A stretch of 60,751 bases of DNA from DATJAJ01 sp035622335 (GTDB lineage: Archaea; Thermoproteota; Nitrososphaeria; Nitrososphaerales; Gagatemarchaeaceae): positions 1 through 60,751 of the forward strand of contig DASPVO010000047.1 of the NCBI GenBank assembly GCA_035622335.1, in the 5' to 3' direction. Position numbers and translations under genes: made by a program. The notes under the pieces are model-generated. The model was not told where the DNA came from. It ran no database searches and was given only the letters and a program-made list of their open reading frames with translations. Shown one piece after another: positions 23,582-31,688 of the stretch (positions within the stretch are counted from its first letter, which is position 1; every line of letters begins with the position of its first letter).

Positions 23582-23891
23582 AACCTCCCGCCTTCGATAT
23601 CAATTGCTTTTCCTCCAGGCCGTGCAGGACTACGTTGGCGATGGACGAGTTCACACCCAGAGCTCTGGAAGCTGAGAAGATCGTTATCGCCTTCAACGAG
23701 GAAAGCGCCTTGACCATCTCTGCATCGCCCATCTTCGGCGCGAGGAAGGGAAGCCTCTTCTGCTGCTGCGGAGGTCCCTTTGACTCCTTCGGCTTCTTTC
23801 CCTTCGACCCCTGCGATGATGCCTGAGGACTCTCGTCGGAGTCCTGCGTCTTCTCCATCGCGGCCATCGTCTTCTTCTTTGTGCCACCCAT
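23538..23891 (-). CDS. rps25e: Small-subunit ribosomal protein S25e
   Basis: A 117-residue protein. The first 50 residues are a lysine- and glutamine-rich extension, the remainder is the S25e winged helix: KALSSLKAITIFSASRALGVN, then SSIANVVLHGLEEKQLI and GGFSGHYVWTV. S25e is found in eukaryotes, Asgard and TACK archaea but not in Euryarchaeota, so it marks the lineage. I chose the ATG at 23891; further upstream the frame runs through the promoter. A TATA-like CTTATTTGC lies about 36 bases upstream within an inverted repeat. Confidence 0.92.
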   Translation of the reverse strand: MGGTKKKTMAAMEKTQDSDESPQASSQGSKGKKPKESKGPPQQQKRLPFLAPKMGDAEMVKALSSLKAITIFSASRALGVNSSIANVVLHGLEEKQLISKAGGFSGHYVWTVPSKAS

Positions 23892-23918
23892 GTAAATTCG
23901 AAGGAACGAGCCGCGGGA

Positions 23919-23939
23919 GTGCAAATAAGCGTTTTGCAC
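23919..23939. promoter_or_regulatory. Inverted repeat surrounding the S25e TATA element
   Basis: GTGCAAA and TTTGCAC flank a 7-base centre that contains the TATA-like CTTAT of the S25e promoter read on the minus strand. An outer TGTAAA at 23891 and TTTACA at about 23943 add a second, looser repeat. A regulator bound here would cover the S25e promoter. Confidence 0.45.
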
Positions 23940-24034
23940 CCAGTTTACAAGGTCGAGGGAGCGACCTCAGTACGACCTTTTCAGATGTGAGTCTTGCCCT
24001 GTGGTTATAACGTCCCGAGTTTCGCGCCCGCCCA

Positions 24035-25804
24035 TTGAACTATTCGCAGGTGGCGGAGGCCTATGACGAGCTCGAGGCGAATACGGGAAGGATAGCGATA
24101 ACCAAGATACTGTCGGAACTCATGAAGAAGACACCAAAGACCGAGCTGGCCATGCTCGCATATCTTACGCAGGGCAAACTGAGGCCGGACTACGAGGGCG
24201 TCGAGGTGGGACTTGCGGAGAAGATGGCCCTGAGGGCTCTGACGATAGCGACGGGTCTCGCCGCGGACGATGTCTACAGAACCTACGTGAGATTGGGGGA
24301 CATCGGCAGCGCTGCTCAGGAGATCCTGAAGGAGAAGGCGCAGGGCACCCTCTATCACGAGCCGCTGACTCTGGAGAGGGTTTACGGCACGATCTTCAAG
24401 ATAGCAAAGCAGTCGGGAAGCGGTTCAGTGGAGGCCAAGCTGAAGGAGCTCGTAAGCCTGCTCAACGACGCGACCCCGCCCGAAGCCAAGTACGTCATGA
24501 GGACGGTGACTGGAGAACTGAGACTCGGCGTCGCAGACTACACGTTGCTCGACGCTTCCGCCGTCGCGTTCGCGGGGGAGAAGGAGGCGAGGAAGGTGGT
24601 GGAGCGGGCGTACAACGTCCATCCCGACATGGGGTTTGTCGTCGAGCTGCTCGCCACGAAGGGTCTGAAGGGGGTCGAGAGGGTGGGAGTAGAGGTCGGC
24701 GTCCCGATTCGGCCCATGCTCGCGGAGAGGCTGGAGTCGGCGAAGGCCATCCTCGATAAGATGGGCGACAAGGTCGTCGCGGCGGAGTATAAGCTGGACG
24801 GCGAGAGGCTTCAGATTCACAAGAAGGGCTCGAGCGTCAAGCTGTTCTCCAGAAGGCTTGAGGTCATCACCGAAAACTACCCCGACGCTGCGGAACTGGT
24901 CAAGAAGAACGTCTCAGCCAAGAACGCCATCCTGGAGGCTGAAGTCGTGGCGATAAACGAGGAGACCGGAGAGTACCTTCCGTTCCAGGAACTCATGCAC
25001 AGGAGGAGGAAGTATGGGGTCGCGGAGGCCATGAAGAGCTACCCGGTCGCGCTGAACTTCTTCGACCTGCTCTATGCGAACTCAAAGGACTACACCGGTT
25101 CGCCGTACACAGCTCGAAGGAAGAAACTGGAGGAGACCGTCTCGGTCACGGAGAGGACGAGGCCCGTCCCCGCCCTGAGGACGGACGACCCGAAGAAGAT
25201 GGAGGACTTCATGGAGGAAGCGATCGAGAACGGGTGCGAAGGCCTCGTGGTCAAGGAGCTCGCGTCGACATACAGGGCGGGCGCGAGAGAATTCTCATGG
25301 ATCAAGCTGAAGAGGGAGTACAGGAGCGAGCTGACCGACACGATAGACCTCACAATCATAGGCGCTTTCCATGGTAAGGGTAGGAGAGCTGGGACATACG
25401 GCACCTACCTTCTAGCTGCTTACGACTCGGAGCGTGAGGTCTTCACGAGCATCGCCAAGATAGGCACTGGATTCTCCGACGCCGACCTCGAGAGGATCCC
25501 AAAGCTGCTCAAGCCATACGAGAGCCACGTGAAGCCTCCCGACGTTGAGGCGAAGATGGAACCTGACATCTGGTTCAGGCCGCACGTCGTGATCGAGACC
25601 ATCGCTGCTGAGCTGACGCTCTCGCCAATCCACACGGCCGCGATGAACTCCATCAGGCAGGGGGCCGGAATCTCTCTCAGATTCCCGAAGTTCACCGGAA
25701 AGATCAGGGACGACAAGAAGCCCGAAGACAGCACTTCTGTCAAAGAGATTGTTGAGATGTACAACAGTCAGAGGAAGAAGGTAACCTCATTGTCGGGCGG
25801 CTAG
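24035..25804 (+). CDS. lig: ATP-dependent DNA ligase
   Basis: A 589-residue replicative ligase sealing nicks between Okazaki fragments and in repair. Residues 1-230 are the helical DNA-binding domain; the adenylated lysine is K253 in AEYKLDGERLQIH; later nucleotidyltransferase motifs include ILEAEVVAIN, FDLLYAN, GCEGLVVKEL and SWIKLKREY; the OB fold follows from about residue 425 with EPDIWFRPHVVIE near its end. The length is usual for archaea. TTG start about 28 bases after TGTGGTTATAACG, which fits a leaderless mRNA. Confidence 0.96.
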   Translation: MNYSQVAEAYDELEANTGRIAITKILSELMKKTPKTELAMLAYLTQGKLRPDYEGVEVGLAEKMALRALTIATGLAADDVYRTYVRLGDIGSAAQEILKEKAQGTLYHEPLTLERVYGTIFKIAKQSGSGSVEAKLKELVSLLNDATPPEAKYVMRTVTGELRLGVADYTLLDASAVAFAGEKEARKVVERAYNVHPDMGFVVELLATKGLKGVERVGVEVGVPIRPMLAERLESAKAILDKMGDKVVAAEYKLDGERLQIHKKGSSVKLFSRRLEVITENYPDAAELVKKNVSAKNAILEAEVVAINEETGEYLPFQELMHRRRKYGVAEAMKSYPVALNFFDLLYANSKDYTGSPYTARRKKLEETVSVTERTRPVPALRTDDPKKMEDFMEEAIENGCEGLVVKELASTYRAGAREFSWIKLKREYRSELTDTIDLTIIGAFHGKGRRAGTYGTYLLAAYDSEREVFTSIAKIGTGFSDADLERIPKLLKPYESHVKPPDVEAKMEPDIWFRPHVVIETIAAELTLSPIHTAAMNSIRQGAGISLRFPKFTGKIRDDKKPEDSTSVKEIVEMYNSQRKKVTSLSGG

Positions 25805-25866
25805 AGAAATTCGGGGGTCGCGCAGAGGAGGCGACGAGCATTGCTAGACAGGAACACCTTCGGATC

Positions 25867-26517
25867 CTAGGGTGACGGTGTACCGAATGCCCTATCCCCC
25901 GCATCTCCTAGTCCTGGATAGATGTACCCGTGTTCGTCCAGCCTCTGGTCAATCGCGCACGTATAGAACTCTGCCCGGGGGAAGGCCTTGTTGACGAATG
26001 ATATCCCCTCCCTGGTAGCAATCACCGAGAAGATAACAAGACGTTTCGGACGGCCCGCTTCCACCACCCTCCTTGCCACGTGGACCAGCGTATGGCCTGT
26101 GGCGAGCATTGGGTCGGCGATTATTGCTATGTCTCCCGACCTTATCCTCGGTATCTTGGCGTAGCTGACCTCCACGGGGAAGTTCGGTGCCTTGCCCCTC
26201 CAGGCGCTAACGATCCCCGTCCGGGCCATCGGCATCTCCTTGTACATCCCTTCCACGAAGGGGATTGACGCCCGGAGCACCATGATTATCACTATCTTGT
26301 CCTTGCCCTTCACCCTGTAACCCTTGGTCGGACCTAGCGGGGTCTCGACCCCGAACTCTTCTGTGTCCAGTGTCCTCAGAAACTCGTGCGCAAGCAGTCG
26401 GCCCAGCCTGAAGATCGACTTTCGGAAGGCTACCTGGTTGCTGTTCTTGTCCCGGGCCAGAGTGAGCTGCTCTAGGACCATGGGATGCTCCACCAACGTA
26501 ACGTTGGGCTCCGGCAA
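25867..26517 (-). CDS. upp: Uracil phosphoribosyltransferase
   Basis: About 216 residues of the type I phosphoribosyltransferase fold making UMP from uracil and PRPP. LRASIPFVEGMY is the substrate strand, DIAIIADPMLATGHT the PRPP loop, and the C-terminal YIYPGLGDAGDRAFG binds uracil. The TTG at 26517 gives the normal family length, and GAATATATAC lies about 32 bases upstream; the frame continues to 26619 but would run through that promoter. With tdk and udp it completes a pyrimidine salvage set in this window. Confidence 0.92.
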   Translation of the reverse strand: MPEPNVTLVEHPMVLEQLTLARDKNSNQVAFRKSIFRLGRLLAHEFLRTLDTEEFGVETPLGPTKGYRVKGKDKIVIIMVLRASIPFVEGMYKEMPMARTGIVSAWRGKAPNFPVEVSYAKIPRIRSGDIAIIADPMLATGHTLVHVARRVVEAGRPKRLVIFSVIATREGISFVNKAFPRAEFYTCAIDQRLDEHGYIYPGLGDAGDRAFGTPSP

Positions 26518-26544
26518 GAGGTCTTCACCTCTATCGGCCTTCTC

Positions 26545-26556
26545 GTATATATTCTC
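26545..26556 (-). promoter_or_regulatory. TATA box of the upp gene
   Basis: GAGAATATATAC on the minus strand, centred about 32 bases before the TTG start of upp. The divergent NfeD gene has its own GTTTATCTC at 26589-26597, so the two promoters are separate. Confidence 0.6.
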
Positions 26557-26618
26557 CCGCTCTAATGAGCGAATGCACCAGCGGCTATGTTTATCTCGCT
26601 CCGCAATGGTCGTCCTCA

Positions 26619-27947
26619 ATGCGTTTGAGACCTCTGAGCGTGCTATGCCTGGTCCTGATGTTGGTCGGTCTAACCCTGCACCTCAGCGCGACACAGGCGC
26701 AGACGCAGTGCACGACCAAGGATGGATACTACGTCGCATCTCTGAACGCAGACATCGACCCCGGCACCCAGGACTTCATGAGCACGACCGTCAGCAACGC
26801 GGAGTCCCTCTGCGCCGGACATCTTGTTCTACTTCTTACGACCGACGGGGGAGACGGCGCGAGCATGCAAAACATGATCTCTTCGATCGCGAGCTACCAA
26901 CAGTGGGGAGGTAACTTCACCACCCTCATCGCCCCGGAGAGCTCGTACGCCTTCTCTGCGGGCGCATACATCTCTGAAGCTTCGACCGACATCTACATGG
27001 TCCCAGGAACCACCATCGGGTCCGCCACCCCGATCGTCGAAGACATACCGACAGGGGAGGTCAACACGACCATGGCCAAGGACATAAACGCGTTCGCATC
27101 CTACATGGAGACCCTGACCAGCGAGAACGGGAGAAACGCGACGGCAACAGGGCTGATGGTGACAAATGGGGTGTCCTACATCGACACAGTCGCCCTGAAG
27201 GAGCACGTGGTCAACGGGGTCATCAACCAGACCACGGTCTCAGGCGCACTCGCGGCGCTTGGAGTCCCAGCATCGACCCCCATAAACACCGAGAGCCTCA
27301 GCGCGCAGTTCATCTCTGTCTTGAGCAACCCGAACGTCTCGAGCCTGCTCTTCCTGGTGGGCATACTTGCGGTGCTCATCGACATATACCATCCCACCAT
27401 CGTTCTCTCGGTCGTAGGCGTGGCGGTGATGGTGCTCGCGCTCTTCGGGCTCGGAGTCTTCGGCGCTTCCCTCACGGCAATTGCGCTGATGCTGGTAGGC
27501 GCGTTCTTCGTCTTCCTCGAGGTCAAGACCCAACACGGCATAAGCGCCGCAATCGGGATCATAGTCTTCGCCGTCGGCTTCCTCCTGGTCTTCCAGCTAC
27601 CTCCCGCTTCCCCCAACTCTGCACTCCCCGGGGCCGACTTCTTCGGCATCCCACTGATCTCGTACGCATTGCTAGGAGTGCTCGGGGTCTGCGCGGTTGG
27701 AGGAAGCGCGTATCTGTACAGGGTCAGGAAAGAGCTGGCGTCCACTCCGAGCCACTTCGACTCGAATCAGATTGTAGGGAAGGAGGGGAAGATGGAGTCA
27801 GACCTGAAGGCGGGCGGCCAGGCGGTAGCCATCATCGAGTCGGAGGAGTGGACCGTGACGGGCTCAGAAAACATTTCAAAGGGAGCCGAGGTAAAGGTTA
27901 AAGCGGTTAGTGGGCTGCGTCTCGTGGTAGAGAGGGCGGCTCCTTGA
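26619..27947 (+). CDS. NfeD family membrane serine protease (ClpP-class, long form)
   Basis: About 442 residues. A signal peptide (SVLCLVLMLVGLTLHL) leads to a ClpP-like protease domain: LVLLLTTDGGDGASM, the catalytic serine in YAFSAGAYI (S113) and a lysine in AKDINA (K154). The 41-residue spacing equals that of the Ser-Lys dyad described for the Pyrococcus 1510-N protease, which cleaves a stomatin. Four to five membrane helices follow (about 250-370), then a C-terminal OB-fold NfeD domain. ATG at 26619, 26 bases after a TATA. It overlaps the stomatin gene by TTGA. Confidence 0.9.
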   Translation: MRLRPLSVLCLVLMLVGLTLHLSATQAQTQCTTKDGYYVASLNADIDPGTQDFMSTTVSNAESLCAGHLVLLLTTDGGDGASMQNMISSIASYQQWGGNFTTLIAPESSYAFSAGAYISEASTDIYMVPGTTIGSATPIVEDIPTGEVNTTMAKDINAFASYMETLTSENGRNATATGLMVTNGVSYIDTVALKEHVVNGVINQTTVSGALAALGVPASTPINTESLSAQFISVLSNPNVSSLLFLVGILAVLIDIYHPTIVLSVVGVAVMVLALFGLGVFGASLTAIALMLVGAFFVFLEVKTQHGISAAIGIIVFAVGFLLVFQLPPASPNSALPGADFFGIPLISYALLGVLGVCAVGGSAYLYRVRKELASTPSHFDSNQIVGKEGKMESDLKAGGQAVAIIESEEWTVTGSENISKGAEVKVKAVSGLRLVVERAAP

Positions 27948-28849
27948 ACACAATCTTCCAGGCCGGTCTCCAGTTGACGTCTGGTACCAGCGTCTCCATA
28001 ATCGTCGTGATTATCATACTGGTGGTGCTTCTCTTCTTACTGGTCAGCGCGATAAAGATCGTCCGAGAGTACGAAAGGCTCGTCGTCTTCAAGCTAGGGA
28101 GGCTGACCGGCGCGAAGGGTCCGGGGCTGATCTTCGTCGCCCCCTTCGTGAACAAGGTGAACAAGATCGACCTGAGAGAGCGCTACCTCGAGGTCCCGCA
28201 CCAGACTTGCATCACAAAGGACAACGCGCCAACCGACATCGATTTCCTCATCTACTACAAGGTGATGGACGCCACCCAGAGCGTCGTGCAGGTCCAGAAC
28301 TTCGAAGGGGCCTCCATCGGTATAGCGACGACCACACTGAGGGCCGTGGTCGGAGACATACCTCTCGACGAGCTTCTGGCCAAGAGGGAGCAGATCAACT
28401 CAGTACTGAGGACGAAGCTCGACGAAGTGACCGAAAGGTGGGGCATCAAGGTAACGAACGTGGAAATCAGGGAGATCAGGCCTCCCGCCGACGTCCAAGA
28501 GGCGATGGTGAAGCAGATGTCCGCTGAGAGGTCGAGAAGGGCCATGGTGACCGAGGCGGACGGAAGGAGGGAGTCGACGATACTGGTCGCTGAAGGAGAC
28601 AAGAAATCCACGGTCCTCAGGGCTGAAGGAGACAAGCAGGCGGCCATCCTCCGGGCCCAGGGCTATTCGGAGGCTCTCAATCAGATATTCCAGTCTGCGA
28701 AGAACATCGACTCCAAGACGATGGCGCTCCAGTATCTGGACACTCTCAAGGCTCTCGGCGCGAGCCCATCGACGAAGTACATCTTCCCCATGGAATTCAC
28801 GAGTCTTCTGAACCCGATAAAGGGCTACACTAAGGAGTCGAGCGAGTAG
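27944..28849 (+). CDS. Stomatin/prohibitin (SPFH) family membrane protein
   Basis: A 301-residue protein anchored by an N-terminal helix (SIIVVIIILVVLLFLLVSAI). The SPFH domain spans about 45-200 (VREYERLVVFKLGR, GLIFVAPFV, KIDLRERYLEVPHQ, GIKVTNVEIREI), followed by a coiled coil with repeated AEGDK units (about 215-245). Stomatins form ring-like membrane scaffolds and are the known substrates of the NfeD protease in Pyrococcus. TTG start overlapping the NfeD stop, so the protease-substrate pair is translationally coupled. Confidence 0.93.
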   Translation: MNTIFQAGLQLTSGTSVSIIVVIIILVVLLFLLVSAIKIVREYERLVVFKLGRLTGAKGPGLIFVAPFVNKVNKIDLRERYLEVPHQTCITKDNAPTDIDFLIYYKVMDATQSVVQVQNFEGASIGIATTTLRAVVGDIPLDELLAKREQINSVLRTKLDEVTERWGIKVTNVEIREIRPPADVQEAMVKQMSAERSRRAMVTEADGRRESTILVAEGDKKSTVLRAEGDKQAAILRAQGYSEALNQIFQSAKNIDSKTMALQYLDTLKALGASPSTKYIFPMEFTSLLNPIKGYTKESSE

Positions 28850-28903
28850 CACCCCTCAGGATTGCTCTCGTGAAAGCGAGGCCCAGTCTTATATCCAGAC
28901 TCC

Positions 28904-29584
28904 ATGATGGGTCGACGCGAGCATCTTTTTTTGTCCGGCCCCGAGAGTGAGATGCAGGCTAGAAGGAGGACGGTAGTTGTTCTTCAGGACGAAATGAGGC
29001 GCGTCTTGGACGCGACACGGGTCCTTCTCGACGAGTTCGCCGCGATTTCGAAGGGGGACAGGATGCAGGTGGCCTCCTCATTGGAGAGGGTGAAGAAGGC
29101 AGAAGAGGACGTGGTGACGCTACGGACAGCTCTCATCAGGGAACTCTCCCAAGTCGGAACCCTCATTGTCAACAGGGAGGACGTCCTTAGGGCCGCGTTC
29201 TCCGTCGAGAACATCTTCGGTCACGTGAACGGGATAGCATTCAAGATGTCTCAGCTCCCGAAGTCGTCGGCTCGCAACAAGAAGCTCAAGGACTCGATAA
29301 GCGGACTCCTGGGTCTCCTCATCGACGGCGTCTCAAAGCTGAACGAGAGCGTCAGGGCCCTGTCGATAAACTCCGATCAGACGATACAACTCGCGGCCCA
29401 GGTCCAGCAGATAGAGAGCTCCATCGACAACCAATATCGGGAGTCGATTGTCCTGCTGATGAAGATGGCAAAGGGCGTCAAGGAGCTAATCATAGTCAAG
29501 GAGGTGCTGGAGTCCGTCGAGAACTGCGCAGATGCCATGCTTAGCGCCGCTGACGCGGCGACCATCCTAGCGCTGGGAATCTAG
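28904..29584 (+). CDS. PhoU-like DUF47 family protein
   Basis: A 226-residue all-helical protein resembling the DUF47/PhoU-like group often linked to phosphate transporters: RRRTVVVLQDEMRRVLDATRVLL, DVLRAAFSVENIFGHVNGIAFKM and KEVLESVENCADAMLSAADAA read as long antiparallel helices. No phosphate transporter is nearby. TTATAT at 28889-28894 lies only about 12 bases before the first ATG, so the real start may be the TTG at 28931 or ATG at 28952. The gene ends 1 base before the splicing endonuclease. Confidence 0.75.
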   Translation: MMGRREHLFLSGPESEMQARRRTVVVLQDEMRRVLDATRVLLDEFAAISKGDRMQVASSLERVKKAEEDVVTLRTALIRELSQVGTLIVNREDVLRAAFSVENIFGHVNGIAFKMSQLPKSSARNKKLKDSISGLLGLLIDGVSKLNESVRALSINSDQTIQLAAQVQQIESSIDNQYRESIVLLMKMAKGVKELIIVKEVLESVENCADAMLSAADAATILALGI

Positions 29585-29585
29585 G

Positions 29586-30143
29586 TTGCCGAAGGCGAGG
29601 CCATCTGGAAGGCTCTTCCAGAACAGGATAGTCGTCTGGGACATCGAGTCCTCTCGCAAGCTCTTCAAGGACGGCTACTATGGTAAGCCGCTCGGCATAC
29701 CGAAGCCGAAGGACTTCGAGTTCGACGCCCCGCTCATTCTCGACCTCATGGAGGGGTACTATCTGGCGAAGAAAAAGGCGATCTCGGTTGAGGACGACGA
29801 TGGAACGGAGCTGAGCGTCTCTCAGCTCGAGAAGGCGTGCAGGGGATCATACAACGAATTCGACGGGAAGTACCTCGTCTACCGCAACCTGCGTGAAGCG
29901 GGCTACGTCGTGACTCCCGGCATCAAGTTCGGGTCAGACTTCGCGGTCTACGAGCACGGTCCGGGCATCGACCACGCCCCTTACATCGTCCAAGTCATGG
30001 TGCCCGGGTCTTCGATAACGGCTACCTCCCTCGTGAGGTCGGGGAGGCTCGCCACCACCGTGAGAAAGCAGTTCATAATCGCGACCCCGGACACCAAGAA
30101 AGGCACGGTGGAATACCTCAGGTACGACTGGTGGCGAGCCTAG
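29586..30143 (+). CDS. endA: tRNA-splicing endonuclease
   Basis: A 185-residue homolog of the archaeal enzyme that cuts bulge-helix-bulge motifs in pre-tRNA and pre-rRNA. The catalytic triad is visible as Y122 in FAVYEHGPG, H130 in DHAPYIV and K161 in RKQFIIA, in the same order and spacing as the Methanocaldococcus enzyme. The N-terminal domain (about 1-80) has the usual mixed fold. TTG start one base after the DUF47 gene. The size fits the homotetrameric or heterotetrameric type; a second subunit is not visible here. Confidence 0.94.
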   Translation: MPKARPSGRLFQNRIVVWDIESSRKLFKDGYYGKPLGIPKPKDFEFDAPLILDLMEGYYLAKKKAISVEDDDGTELSVSQLEKACRGSYNEFDGKYLVYRNLREAGYVVTPGIKFGSDFAVYEHGPGIDHAPYIVQVMVPGSSITATSLVRSGRLATTVRKQFIIATPDTKKGTVEYLRYDWWRA

Positions 30144-30179
30144 GTCGCTTCAAAGCGGCCAACTGCATATAAGCGAAGT

Positions 30180-31016
30180 ATGAGCGGCGGACTCGTGGAG
30201 ACGATCACGCCCGACTCCTTCGTCCTCGTCTACAGAGACAGGAGAAGGAAGTGGTTGGTGCGCCCGAAGGACGTCCCGAAACTGCACACTCATCTCGGGA
30301 TCCTCGACCTCACTTCATTGGTCGGAGAGCCCTTTGGAGCGAGGGCAACGACGACGCTAGGTGACGAGCTCACGGTCCTGAAGCCGACTCTGGAGGACAT
30401 GATCATGAAGCTCTCTCGGAAGACTCAGGTCATCTACCCGAAGGACCTCGGGCTGATGGTGGTGAAACTCGGCGTTCACTCGGGTTCTCGAGTGGTCGAG
30501 ACGGGGACGGGCAGCGGTGCGACCACGGCGCTCCTCGCATACCTGGTCCAGCCGTCCGGGATGGTCTACACCTATGACATCAATCCCGAGTTCCAGGCGG
30601 TGGCCAGGAAGAACGTGGAGAAGATGGGGCTGTCGGACTACGTCACTTTCAAGGTGGGAGATGCGAAGCAAGGTTTCGGGATAGAGGACATCGACGCCGG
30701 GGTGCTCGACGTCGGTGACCCCTGGGAGGTCGTCCAGAGCATGAAGGCCAGCCTCAAACCCTCCGCTCCTATGGCGGCCGTGACCCCGACGACTAATCAG
30801 GCCGAGAGGCTCGTGCAGAAGATGAAAGAGGAGGGCTTCGCAGCTATAGAGACGTTCGAGATCATGATCAGACAGATGGAGGCGCGCGTCGGCATGACGA
30901 GACCTGCGTCGATGATGATCGGACACACCGCTTACCTCACGTTCGGCAGGACGACGAGAGACGGAGTTCAGCAAGACAACAGTTTTAAGCCCAATTCGGA
31001 GGCGCACGACCCCTGA
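30180..31016 (+). CDS. trmI: tRNA (adenine-58-N1)-methyltransferase TrmI
   Basis: A 278-residue SAM enzyme that methylates A57/A58 in the T-loop. An N-terminal beta domain (VLVYRDRRRKWLVRP) precedes a Rossmann fold with VVETGTGSGATT at about 105-116, VYTYDINPEF and ADVGDPWE-like DVGDPW motifs. TATA-like GCATATAAGC lies only 10-14 bases upstream of the first ATG, so the GTG at 30195 could be the true leaderless start; it removes five residues. The TGATG overlap links it to the following membrane protein gene. Confidence 0.92.
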   Translation: MSGGLVETITPDSFVLVYRDRRRKWLVRPKDVPKLHTHLGILDLTSLVGEPFGARATTTLGDELTVLKPTLEDMIMKLSRKTQVIYPKDLGLMVVKLGVHSGSRVVETGTGSGATTALLAYLVQPSGMVYTYDINPEFQAVARKNVEKMGLSDYVTFKVGDAKQGFGIEDIDAGVLDVGDPWEVVQSMKASLKPSAPMAAVTPTTNQAERLVQKMKEEGFAAIETFEIMIRQMEARVGMTRPASMMIGHTAYLTFGRTTRDGVQQDNSFKPNSEAHDP

Positions 31017-31630
31017 TGCCAAGGTCTGAAAGGACCGACGATGTCACGACGCTCTTGTTCATAGTTCCATTCGCCGTCCCCGCCGTCTATGGTCTCGTCC
31101 TCTGGCTGCAGTCTGGAATCTCTGCGACGCTTCCGGTGACGGTCTATCTGACGATAACAAGGGACCCCATCACGTTCCTTGTGGGTTTCCTAGCCGTACT
31201 GGCAGCGGTCTCGATCGACGTCTTCTCCGCCCAGGGAGGCGAAAGGAAGGCTAGGCTCTCTGAAGACCAAGGGACGATGCAGAAGCTGGCGACCGCCGCG
31301 TTCGCTCTCTCCCTGGTGTTCGCCGTCTACGCGAACGGAGGGAACATAGGGAACTCTGCACTCGATTTCCTGGTCGGGAGATACTCGCTCGTCTTCCCGG
31401 CGCTCGTGTTCCTGACCAGCTACCTTATGGCAATCCCATTCCACATTGGTGCAAATCAGACCCTGGGCATAATTGGAGCGGTGCTGTTGCTCGGAGTCCC
31501 AGCCGTGATCGAAGTGGGCAAGCACCACACGACAGTAGCGTTCCCGTTGGCCTTCGTGCTCCTGGTAGCAGGAGTCTTCCTCTTCGTCTGGCAGTGGTCG
31601 ATGCAGCACCAGCCTGCCAAGCAAACCTGA
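31016..31630 (+). CDS. Membrane protein of unknown function, six helices
   Basis: A 204-residue integral membrane protein with five to six hydrophobic segments (TLLFIVPFAVPAVYGLVLWL, FLVGFLAVLAAVSIDVFSA, LATAAFALSLVFAVYA, YSLVFPALVFLTSYLMAIPF, TLGIIGAVLLLGVPAVI, FPLAFVLLVAGVFLFVWQW) and short charged loops. No catalytic or transport motif stands out. Its ATG overlaps the trmI stop by one base (TGATG). No family is recognised. Confidence 0.7.
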   Translation: MPRSERTDDVTTLLFIVPFAVPAVYGLVLWLQSGISATLPVTVYLTITRDPITFLVGFLAVLAAVSIDVFSAQGGERKARLSEDQGTMQKLATAAFALSLVFAVYANGGNIGNSALDFLVGRYSLVFPALVFLTSYLMAIPFHIGANQTLGIIGAVLLLGVPAVIEVGKHHTTVAFPLAFVLLVAGVFLFVWQWSMQHQPAKQT

Positions 31631-31688
31631 AAGCCCTCGGCTCCGTCGCTTCAAGTTCTTAAGCGGCTGATGCGCCGAGCTCGACCGC

